Virus record (IMG/VR): IMGVR_UViG_3300010883_017752
Location: 1 to 20,435 of that record
Strand: one strand, 5' to 3'
Length of the DNA stretch: 20,435 nt
From: a virus
Every line of letters begins with the position of its first letter. The first letter of the stretch is position 1. Shown in pieces: positions 7,412 through 14,377 of the stretch. A program made the position numbers and the translations under genes. The notes beneath the pieces are model-generated. The model was not told the origin of the DNA, did no database searches, and saw only the letters and a program-made list of their open reading frames with translations.

Positions 7412-7823
7412 ACAGATCAAAGAGGGAATCTTGGCGGGCGACATAAGTGCGGTCGCCTTGGGATACAAGTCTCTTACGGGAGAAGACTTAAATCCACAAG
7501 CACAAAAGCCCACGTCGAAGGTGGTCGAAACAAAATCGCCTTCAATGAATGATTTTATAGCCCCCTCAAAGAAGGAAGATTCTGAAAGTGACGGAGGCAG
7601 AATAGCTAAGAATTCGCCAATCCCCCTTACAAAAAGAGACAACCTCTTTACGGACAATGGGGTAGATCATAAAGATATCTCTACTCCAGACGTAGAACTG
7701 TTTCCAAGACAAAGAAGTATCTTTGAGACGATTTCACAAGAGTGCCAAAAGTGCCACAAGATACTTGAAGTTCATCCGATACACAAAAGAGATCACTTTA
7801 TTTGCGACAGGTGTATTAAATAA
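7398..7823 (+). CDS. Small protein with C-terminal zinc finger, possible helicase accessory factor
   Basis: A 141-residue protein in three parts. The N-terminus (about residues 1-30, 'TPLEQIKEGILAGDISAVAL') is a likely helix pair. The middle (about 35-105) is rich in Ser, Pro, Lys and Asp and looks disordered. The C-terminus carries a zinc finger with C116, C119, C136 and C139 ('CQKCHKI ... CDRC'). I do not recognise the family. The stop codon is directly followed by the dnaB ATG, and the gene overlaps the endonuclease gene by 14 bases with an AGGT ribosome binding site. Its position suggests an adaptor in replication, such as a helicase loader or primase partner; this is inference only. Confidence 0.72.
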   Translation: MTPLEQIKEGILAGDISAVALGYKSLTGEDLNPQAQKPTSKVVETKSPSMNDFIAPSKKEDSESDGGRIAKNSPIPLTKRDNLFTDNGVDHKDISTPDVELFPRQRSIFETISQECQKCHKILEVHPIHKRDHFICDRCIK

Positions 7824-9275
7824 ATGGAATCAGATCAAGAACTACTGGATGTTGCGGCAGAGCGCGCCGTCTTATCAGGGCTGTGCCAGCATGGTTTAGA
7901 CGCTTTTTTAGATACAGAAGACATATTAACGTCGAATAGTTTTGTTGTAGAATCTAACCAAATAATTTACAAGTGTGTTAAAGAAGTACTTTCTGAAAGT
8001 AGTAGCGTAGATGCGTCTTCAATTCTCGCTGCGGCAAGCAAGCTGAGATTTAATGACCACATGGGTAAGAAAAAGGAGATGGATTATCTTAGATCTATTT
8101 TCAACTTCCCAATTCACCTAGAGAATGTTAAACGGCATGCGATTAAACTTCGCAAGTTGGAGGTAGCAAGAGAGGTAAAGAAAAGGCTTGCGCAATGCCT
8201 AAAAGATATCGCTAACGTAAGCGGGGAAGAGCGCATTGATGAAATCATAGCGATAGCAGAGAATCCGATCTTTGAACTTACGGCCCTTCTCAATAGGGGG
8301 AGAGAAGATAAGCCTGTCCTTCTGGGAGACTTGATTGATGAATATCTTATCGACCTAGAAGAGAATCCCTCAGACACGATAGGCGTTAGCACTGGCTTTA
8401 CAAGGTTTGACCACGCTATTGGTGGTGGATTACGAAGAAAATGCGTAGACCTTGTGGCCGCAAGACCAAAGGTTGGCAAAAGCATGTTCGGGGATAGTGT
8501 AGCCCTTCACGCTTCAGGGGAACTCGACATCCCCGTGCTGATGCTCGACACCGAGATGTCTAAGGAGGATCATTTTAATCGTATTTTAGCCAACTTGAGC
8601 GGTGTATCAATTAATGATATCGCCACGGGAAAATTCGCCAAAAATCCAGTGTCGAAAGAAAAGATTAAACAGGCGGCTGAAAAATTCAAGGAGATGCCCT
8701 ACGACTACATAAGTATTGCTGGTATGCCCTTCGAGCAAACCATATCCATGATGCGAAGATGGATACTGCAAAGGGTTGGAGTAGACGAAAATGGGCGAAC
8801 TAATAATTGCCTCATAATCTATGACTACCTTAAGCTCATGACATCTGATAGTATCAGCTCCAGTCTTCAAGAGTATCAGGTTCTCGGGTTCCAGATCACT
8901 GCTCTGCATAACTTTTGCGTTCAGTATGATTGCCCCTGCCTTTCGTTTGTGCAGTTGAACAGAGATGGTATAACAAAAGAGTCTACGGATGTGGTCAGCG
9001 GATCTGACAGACTTATTTGGTTGTGTACCAGCTTTACAATATTTAAGAAAAAGTCGGATGAGGAAATGGCCGAGGATGGAGAAGATACCGGAAACAGAAA
9101 ACTTGTGCCTGTTGTCGCTAGGCATGGGGCGGGACTGGAAGATGGAGATTATATCAACATATCTATGAGCGGTGAGATAGCTAGAATAAAAGAAAATAAA
9201 ACAAGAAACGAAATTAAGAAATCTAGACGGTCAGATGATCAAGGTTTTGAACATGACGCAACAAACGCCCAGTAA
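7824..9275 (+). CDS. dnaB: Replicative DNA helicase, DnaB family
   Basis: A hexameric 5'-3' helicase that unwinds DNA at the phage fork and recruits primase. At 483 residues it has the DnaB two-domain layout. The N-terminal helical domain (about residues 5-150, opening 'AAERAVLSGLCQHGLD') is followed by a RecA-type motor. Walker A is 'ARPKVGKS' (213-220), preceded by 'GFTRFDHAIGGGLRRK'. 'MLDTEMSKEDH' follows at the next strand, Walker B is 'LIIYDYLKLM', and the conserved Gln strand is 'FVQLNRDG'. The C-terminal arginine-finger region is 'GSDRLIWLC'. The last 40 residues are polar and look unstructured. The start ATG directly follows the previous stop, with an AGGTG ribosome binding site inside that gene. 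Confidence 0.95.
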   Translation: MESDQELLDVAAERAVLSGLCQHGLDAFLDTEDILTSNSFVVESNQIIYKCVKEVLSESSSVDASSILAAASKLRFNDHMGKKKEMDYLRSIFNFPIHLENVKRHAIKLRKLEVAREVKKRLAQCLKDIANVSGEERIDEIIAIAENPIFELTALLNRGREDKPVLLGDLIDEYLIDLEENPSDTIGVSTGFTRFDHAIGGGLRRKCVDLVAARPKVGKSMFGDSVALHASGELDIPVLMLDTEMSKEDHFNRILANLSGVSINDIATGKFAKNPVSKEKIKQAAEKFKEMPYDYISIAGMPFEQTISMMRRWILQRVGVDENGRTNNCLIIYDYLKLMTSDSISSSLQEYQVLGFQITALHNFCVQYDCPCLSFVQLNRDGITKESTDVVSGSDRLIWLCTSFTIFKKKSDEEMAEDGEDTGNRKLVPVVARHGAGLEDGDYINISMSGEIARIKENKTRNEIKKSRRSDDQGFEHDATNAQ

Positions 9276-10311
9276 GCTTAGTCAAAATCAATTAAGTCAG
9301 ATTTCGAAAAAGCTTTTTGAACGAGCCACTGACTTACTGAATTTATTTGATATTGAATATGAAGAATTGCAGAACAGGATTACATTTGCATGTCCCGTAC
9401 ATGGTGGAGATAACGCTACGGCTCTAACAATCTTCACCGAAGGAGATACCCTCGCGGGTAATTGGTGTTGTTGGACCCACAATTGTGAGGCCACATACAA
9501 AAATACCATGATCGGATTCGTGAGAGGGATTCTTTCTCACAGGAAAGGCTCTCCATACGGATTCTCTGAGACTATTAAATTTTGTTTAGATTTTGTTGAC
9601 TGCAAACTAGATAGTATTAAAGACATCCCCCAAGAAAAAGATAAAGATAACTTCATAAGAAGCAGCCAGATTTTGACGAAAGAAAAAAAAGAACAAACTG
9701 GTCAGATAACAAGGAAAAAGGTGAGGAAAGATCTGTGTAGGGAGGTACAGTATTATACGAACAGAGGATATCTTCCAGAGACTCTGGATAAATTCGACAT
9801 TGGAATCTGTGACAATCCTAAAAAGATGATGTACAACAGGATCGTCGTTCCAATATATGATGACGATCACAAACATATGATCGGATGCATAGCCAGAAGT
9901 CAATCCGATGGTGCAAAACCTAAATGGATACACAGCAAAGGTTTCAGAAAGAGTTCTTGTCTCTACAATTACTGGCACGCTAAAAAGTATATCTCTGAAT
10001 TGGAAACCGTTGTTTTAGTAGAGGGGCAGGGCGACGTTTGGAGACTGGATGAGGCCGGTATTTACAATGCTGTGGGTATTTTTGGATGTTCTCTGAGTGA
10101 CGAGCAATTAATAATCTTAGAAAGATCTGGGGCATTGAATTTAGTTTTAATTACAGATAACGATGAAGCCGGATCAGATGCTAAGGACAAAATTAAAGAG
10201 CAGTGTAGAAGATTATTTAACATACAAACACCTTATATCTCTAAAAAAGATGTTGGGGATATGACGATAGAAGAAATAGAGCTAACAATAAAACCATATA
10301 CAGGATTCTAA
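9253..10311 (+). CDS. dnaG: DNA primase, DnaG type (zinc finger plus TOPRIM)
   Basis: Makes RNA primers for lagging-strand synthesis. I choose the ATG at 9253 over the in-frame ATG at 9235, because AAGG lies 9 bases before it and the overlap with dnaB shortens to 23 bases. The N-terminal zinc-binding part has 'CPVHGGDN' (C47, H50) and 'WCCWTHNC' (C72 or C73, and C78), a CHC2-type finger. The catalytic TOPRIM domain has 'VLVEGQGDVWRL' (E257) and 'LITDNDEAGSDA' (D302, D304). About 352 residues is shorter than bacterial DnaG, and there is no obvious C-terminal helicase-binding domain. It follows dnaB, as in many phage replication blocks. Confidence 0.92.
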   Translation: MTQQTPSKLSQNQLSQISKKLFERATDLLNLFDIEYEELQNRITFACPVHGGDNATALTIFTEGDTLAGNWCCWTHNCEATYKNTMIGFVRGILSHRKGSPYGFSETIKFCLDFVDCKLDSIKDIPQEKDKDNFIRSSQILTKEKKEQTGQITRKKVRKDLCREVQYYTNRGYLPETLDKFDIGICDNPKKMMYNRIVVPIYDDDHKHMIGCIARSQSDGAKPKWIHSKGFRKSSCLYNYWHAKKYISELETVVLVEGQGDVWRLDEAGIYNAVGIFGCSLSDEQLIILERSGALNLVLITDNDEAGSDAKDKIKEQCRRLFNIQTPYISKKDVGDMTIEEIELTIKPYTGF

Positions 10312-10313
10312 AA

Positions 10314-11123
10314 ATGCAAAAGATACTAGGATTTGCTGGATCAAAGCAGTCTGGAAAAAGTAGCTGCTGCAACTTCTTGCACGGTTATCTTATGAAGATA
10401 AACAGTTGTATTGATCGATTCGATCTTACCGCCGATGGGAAATTGGTTGTCAACTCTGTCATCGTGAACGAGAAGGGGGAGACGGAAGACTCCATGGGAC
10501 TTCTCGACGTAGAAAGGGATGATTATGAGTTTGCCATGTGGGCGGCAAACAGCATGTGGCCGTATGTCAAGTCCTATTCTTTTGCCAAACCTCTGAAAGA
10601 TATTTCCATCGCTTTGTTTGGCTTAACTGAAGACCAGTGTTATGGATCTAACAAAGACAAGGACACACCGATTTCTATCAGGTGGAATTTCTTGCCCGGT
10701 TACAAGGGAAAGAAAAAGCATTTCATGACAGCCAGAGAATTTATGCAGTATCTAGGTACTGATCTTTTCAGAGCTATCAAGCCTGACATTTGGTCTGAGA
10801 AATGTATCTCGCAGATTAAGGATGAGGGAACTGATTTTGCTGTGATTAGCGATTGCAGATTTCCAGATGAAATAGAGGCCCTTAAAGAAGCGGGCGGTAA
10901 AATCATCAAGCTTAACAAAAAATCTTCCAAGCAAGATAAACACTCTAGCGAAAACGCCTTAAGTGATTTTGATGATTACGATGCTGTCATAGACAATACA
11001 GATTTAAAAATGATAGACACACATAAGCAATTAATTGAGCTACTATTTAAGTGGGGTTGGCTAAAAACAGTATCGGAACCAGTAGAGGATATCGGTGGAG
11101 TCACCAAGATAATCAAAAGCTAA
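10314..11123 (+). CDS. Deoxynucleoside monophosphate kinase-like protein
   Basis: A P-loop kinase of 269 residues resembling phage T4 gp1-type dNMP kinases, which phosphorylate dNMPs to dNDPs. The P-loop is 'GFAGSKQSGKSS' (about residues 6-17). 'SYSFAKPLKDISIALFG' is the substrate-binding helix typical of the family. 'TAREFMQYLGTDLFR' (about 142-156) and 'FAVISDCRFPDEIEALKEAGG' (split here by its Asp-Cys-Arg core) are also characteristic, the latter carrying the 'D.R...E' motif. The product would serve the same dNTP pool as the reductase and dUTPase at the left of the window. An AGGA ribosome binding site overlaps the primase end. Intact; substrate range cannot be read from sequence. Confidence 0.87.
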   Translation: MQKILGFAGSKQSGKSSCCNFLHGYLMKINSCIDRFDLTADGKLVVNSVIVNEKGETEDSMGLLDVERDDYEFAMWAANSMWPYVKSYSFAKPLKDISIALFGLTEDQCYGSNKDKDTPISIRWNFLPGYKGKKKHFMTAREFMQYLGTDLFRAIKPDIWSEKCISQIKDEGTDFAVISDCRFPDEIEALKEAGGKIIKLNKKSSKQDKHSSENALSDFDDYDAVIDNTDLKMIDTHKQLIELLFKWGWLKTVSEPVEDIGGVTKIIKS

Positions 11124-11127
11124 TCAA

Positions 11128-11895
11128 ATGAAAATATTCATAGCTACTCCAGTGCATTCTAATTGTGTAGATTACCGTTACATGATTAGTCTAATAAATT
11201 CTTTTCAATTTTTGTCTAGTTCGAGAATTGCTGTAACGTTAAGATTCTTGCAGGGGTCTTTGATAAATAGGTCCAGAAATGAGCTAGTGTCTTTGTTTTT
11301 GGAAGATACAGAGAGTACACATTTACTTTTTATAGATTCAGATATTTTTGACTTTGATAAAGGTTGTTTACAAAGGATAGTCAGCGCAGATAAAGATGTG
11401 GTTGGAGGTATCTATCCCATCAAAAAACTTGAAGAAGACAGAATAAAATTATTGTACAAAAATTTCTCAGAATCCAATCATAAAGAGATATTTTCTGGTT
11501 CTTACAAGTATAATATAAATGTAGGAAAGAGTTTATTTGCCGTGCATGAAGAGGCAAAGAATAACGATGGATTTTTAGAGGTTAATCAGCTTGCTACTGG
11601 ATTTTTGCTAATCAAAAGAACAGTATTTGAGGCGATGATTGAAGCTTATCCAGAAAGAAAATATACTCCCTACCCCGATCAAAAACAATTTCAGTCAGGC
11701 AATCTATATAACTTCTTTGACTCCTATATAGATCAGGATACAAACGAATACCTCTCTGAAGACTATGGTTTTTGCCAGCTTTGGACGAAACTGAACGGAA
11801 AAATCTACGCGGATTCTCATTCTTCACTTTCTCACGCTGGACTGTTTGACTATAAAGGAAGCTTTATAGACATGGTCAGAAAGTTTGTAGGCTAA
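11128..11895 (+). CDS. GT-A type glycosyltransferase-like protein
   Basis: A 255-residue protein with a GT-A nucleotide-sugar transferase layout. The first strand is 'MKIFIATPVHS', followed by a helix and 'GSLINRSRNELVSLFL' (about residues 43-58). The metal and nucleotide-sugar site is 'LLFIDSDIFDF' (DSD at 70-72). 'VVGGIYPIKK' and 'ATGFLLIKRTVFEAM' follow, and 'SEDYGFCQLW' is the likely catalytic acidic segment. This order is seen in phage and cellular GT2-like or Anp1-like enzymes. The acceptor is unknown; modified DNA bases, virion proteins or host surface glycans are all possible. The ribosome binding site is poor, so translation may depend on the preceding kinase gene, which ends 4 bases upstream. 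Confidence 0.78.
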   Translation: MKIFIATPVHSNCVDYRYMISLINSFQFLSSSRIAVTLRFLQGSLINRSRNELVSLFLEDTESTHLLFIDSDIFDFDKGCLQRIVSADKDVVGGIYPIKKLEEDRIKLLYKNFSESNHKEIFSGSYKYNINVGKSLFAVHEEAKNNDGFLEVNQLATGFLLIKRTVFEAMIEAYPERKYTPYPDQKQFQSGNLYNFFDSYIDQDTNEYLSEDYGFCQLWTKLNGKIYADSHSSLSHAGLFDYKGSFIDMVRKFVG

Positions 11896-11897
11896 AC

Positions 11898-12908
11898 ATG
11901 CTTGTCAGCTACATAAGAAGCTCTTCTTACAACAATTACGATTATTGCCAGCAGCAGTACTACATTAGTTATGTACTGGGGCACTCAACCGTATCTGGGA
12001 AAAAGGCTCAGATGGGGACGATAGTTCATAAAGTCATGGAGTGCTTGGCTAGAGCTAAAAAGTCTTTGCAAGACAATAAAAAGAGCTTTAAGGATGATGT
12101 GCTTGGCAGGGTTAGAATAACCAAGGACAAGGTTAAGTCTGAAAAATTTGTCAACACTCTAATAGAAAAAAGTTACGAGCATTATACAAACGATTCCCCC
12201 CACGACTTTACGAAAAAAGACTTTCGAGATTGTGAAAAATGGTCTTGGATGGCCATTCACTATAACAATGGCCAGTTTGATCCGAGAAATAGAAATGTAG
12301 TGGAGGCGGAGCCTCACTTCGACATAGAGATTACTGAGCCTTGGGCGAAGTATTCTTACGATCTTCCAGACGGGACTAAGCTGGAAGGCAACTTAGCCAT
12401 TAAGGGTACAATCGATCTCGTAACCCAGATAGATGATGGCGTCATCGAAGTTATAGACTGGAAGACTGGCCGCAGAATAGACTGGGCTAGTGGAGAAGAA
12501 AAGACCTACGAGAAACTATCCATAGATCCGCAACTTCTTTTGTACTACTACGCTATCTCTAAGATATTTCCCGACTACAAACAAGCAATCATGTCTATAT
12601 TCTACATAAGAGATGGAGGTCCATTTAGTCTATGCTTTGATGAATCTGACCAAACAATGTTTCTAGATATGCTGAGAACTAGGTTCGCGCAAATCAAGAA
12701 CAATACCAAGCCACAACTCATTTCAAAAAATAGATCTCACTGGAAATGCACAAGGCTGTGCGACTACTGCAAGAATGACTGGGAAGGTACGGACAAGAGT
12801 ATATGTCAATATGTTCAGGAAGAGGTGGAAAAAAATGGTATTGAACAAGCAACATTAACATGCACACAAAAGGGGTTTAGCCTTGGATACTACGACGCAC
12901 CCGGTTAA
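11898..12908 (+). CDS. Cas4/RecB-like PD-(D/E)XK nuclease with iron-sulfur-type cysteines
   Basis: A 336-residue nuclease of the RecB/AddB/Cas4 group. The nuclease motifs are 'GTIVHKVME' (H44), 'GTIDLVTQIDDGVIEVIDWK' (D173, D187, K189) and 'DPQLLLYYYAI', the QxxxY motif that positions DNA. One Cys near the N-terminus ('YDYCQQQYY', C17) and a cluster near the C-terminus ('CTRLCDYCKNDW', then 'SICQY') match the four-cysteine iron-sulfur arrangement known in Cas4 and AddB. Such enzymes degrade or resect DNA ends. There is no CRISPR array or other cas gene here, so a role in recombination or replication is likelier than adaptation. Its end overlaps the next gene by 26 bases. Confidence 0.86.
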   Translation: MLVSYIRSSSYNNYDYCQQQYYISYVLGHSTVSGKKAQMGTIVHKVMECLARAKKSLQDNKKSFKDDVLGRVRITKDKVKSEKFVNTLIEKSYEHYTNDSPHDFTKKDFRDCEKWSWMAIHYNNGQFDPRNRNVVEAEPHFDIEITEPWAKYSYDLPDGTKLEGNLAIKGTIDLVTQIDDGVIEVIDWKTGRRIDWASGEEKTYEKLSIDPQLLLYYYAISKIFPDYKQAIMSIFYIRDGGPFSLCFDESDQTMFLDMLRTRFAQIKNNTKPQLISKNRSHWKCTRLCDYCKNDWEGTDKSICQYVQEEVEKNGIEQATLTCTQKGFSLGYYDAPG

Positions 12909-13833
12909 ATATCTAACCAATGATGAAGTATGTAATATATTATCTGTCCCAGAATGTGTTGGAGTTGTAGAAGAGTTATTCAAAGACCTTAGCAACACCC
13001 AGATGCCCCCTAAGATATATCTAGATATACCAAACGGAGACTTCAGAGCAATGCCAGCAGTGGTTGGCTCTACGGCAGGAATAAAGTGGTGTGGAGTTCA
13101 TCTAGACGAAACAGGACATAGGCGGAAGGTTAATATCTTTGCCAAAGTTTTAATCAACGATACCGTATCTGGAAAGCTTTTGGCTATCATGGACGGAGAA
13201 TCAATAACCTCCATAAGAACAGCGGCCGTGACTGGGGTTGCCACTAAATATTTATCTCGTCTAGATTCAAAGATAGCTGCATTTATAGGATGTGGAAATC
13301 AAACTAAATATCAGATAGAAGCAATTCTTAGTGTTAGAGATATAAAAACGATTAAGTTATATGATTTGCACTCAGAAATCGCAGAAAAAATGGCCGCAAA
13401 TTTTGAAGGCTATGAAACAATTGTGTGTGAGACGCTAGAGGATTGTGTTGTAGATGCGGATATAGTAACTACGCTTACTCCGTCAAGAAATGGATATCTT
13501 AAATACGAATGGTTACTTCCAACCGTTCATATTAATGCCGTGGGAGCTGACGCTGAAGGCAAACAAGAATTAGACGGGTCAGTGCTAGACAATGTCGATT
13601 GGGTCATCTATGATAATTATGAGCAATGTTCTCACTCTGGAGAAATACAATACGTTAAGTATAAAGATAAGAAACAGGAGTGGAATTCTCTGGAAAATGT
13701 CGTGTCGAAACTGAACTTGAAACAGGGATGGATTCAGGATACACTGTTCGATGCCACGGGTCTGGCCATCGAGGATGTAGCCACAGGAAGGTATATTTAT
13801 GAAAAACTTATCAGGTCGGAACAGTCTAGTTGA
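12883..13833 (+). CDS. Ornithine cyclodeaminase / mu-crystallin family enzyme
   Basis: A 316-residue NAD(P)-dependent enzyme of the family that includes ornithine cyclodeaminase (ornithine to proline plus ammonia), bacterial ketimine reductases and SbnB-type synthases. Seen here: 'FRAMPA' (R55), 'GIKWCGVH' (K68), 'MDGESITSIRTAAVTGVATK' (R112), the dinucleotide-binding loop 'FIGCGNQTKYQ' (134-144, a G.GNQ variant) and 'INAVGADAEGKQELD' (D223, K227). R55, K68, R112 and D223 line up with the substrate-binding and catalytic residues known for Pseudomonas ornithine cyclodeaminase. The start must be the TTG at 12883 (AGGGG 7 bases upstream); the next ATG would cut off 40 residues. It overlaps nuclease genes on both sides. 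The exact substrate cannot be told from sequence. Confidence 0.9.
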   Translation: MDTTTHPVKYLTNDEVCNILSVPECVGVVEELFKDLSNTQMPPKIYLDIPNGDFRAMPAVVGSTAGIKWCGVHLDETGHRRKVNIFAKVLINDTVSGKLLAIMDGESITSIRTAAVTGVATKYLSRLDSKIAAFIGCGNQTKYQIEAILSVRDIKTIKLYDLHSEIAEKMAANFEGYETIVCETLEDCVVDADIVTTLTPSRNGYLKYEWLLPTVHINAVGADAEGKQELDGSVLDNVDWVIYDNYEQCSHSGEIQYVKYKDKKQEWNSLENVVSKLNLKQGWIQDTLFDATGLAIEDVATGRYIYEKLIRSEQSS

Positions 13834-14368
13834 AGTTAAGTTTACAGACGAAATGTTGGCTAGAGCCAAGATTAAGGCAAAAGGCCTAGGCTCAATAAAG
13901 AACTCTATCAGAAAAGGTAAGGGTAACATTGTTGGTTATCTTGGAGAGGAAATTGTAGCCCACTACATGAAAGCTGACATTATAAGTAACGATGAGGGTA
14001 CAGAAAAGTATAACTATGACTTAGTCAAAGATGGAAAAAAGATTGAGGTTAAGTCTAAAGAAAGAAATGTTGCCCCCCTAGATTTTTACGATGCTAGCGT
14101 TGCGGAGACTAGCAGACATCAACAAACCGACATCTATGTATTCACCAGCATAGAATGCGAAGGAGGCAAACCTGTCAGAGCTTGGATTTGTGGACAGAAG
14201 GATGCTAAGGAATATTTTGAACAGGCCCGCTTTTACGCAAAGGGTGACATAGATCCTTCTAACGATTGGAAAGTTAAAACCGATTGCCACAACATGCTGT
14301 ACAAAGATCTTGACCCAGTAGAGCTTGAAGGCTACGAGGAAGAGGAAGAATTTCCGTTTAAGTTTTAG
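13799..14368 (+). CDS. Putative PD-(D/E)XK nuclease-like protein (189 aa)
   Basis: A small protein with the core of a restriction-type nuclease. 'GYLGEEIVAHYM' (E50 or E51) is followed by 'YNYDLVKDGKKIEVKSKERN' (D74, E83, K85), which fits E...D...ExK. After this come 'TDIYVFTSIE' and 'RAWICGQKDAKEY', the strands expected to complete the fold. It resembles the small phage proteins annotated as PD-(D/E)XK endonucleases, but I cannot assign a named family. The tail is strongly acidic ('EGYEEEEEFPF'). The start is supported by AGGAAGG 6 bases upstream, and it overlaps the cyclodeaminase gene by 35 bases. A role in nicking or processing DNA next to the polymerase genes is likely but not shown. Confidence 0.72.
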   Translation: MKNLSGRNSLVEVKFTDEMLARAKIKAKGLGSIKNSIRKGKGNIVGYLGEEIVAHYMKADIISNDEGTEKYNYDLVKDGKKIEVKSKERNVAPLDFYDASVAETSRHQQTDIYVFTSIECEGGKPVRAWICGQKDAKEYFEQARFYAKGDIDPSNDWKVKTDCHNMLYKDLDPVELEGYEEEEEFPFKF

Positions 14369-14377
14369 GACAACAAG

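Noticed and set aside
8607-9125. 172-codon ORF on the minus strand, and other minus-strand ORFs
   Set aside because: They lie opposite clearly identified plus-strand genes, show no recognisable domain, and would contradict the uniform strand use.
9235-9252. Upstream ATG at 9235 as the primase start
   Set aside because: It lacks a ribosome binding site, whereas the ATG at 9253 has AAGG at a suitable distance; the extra six residues add no conserved feature.
11898-12908. CRISPR-associated Cas4
   Set aside because: No repeat array and no other cas gene are present; Cas4/RecB-like nucleases are common in phage replication blocks.
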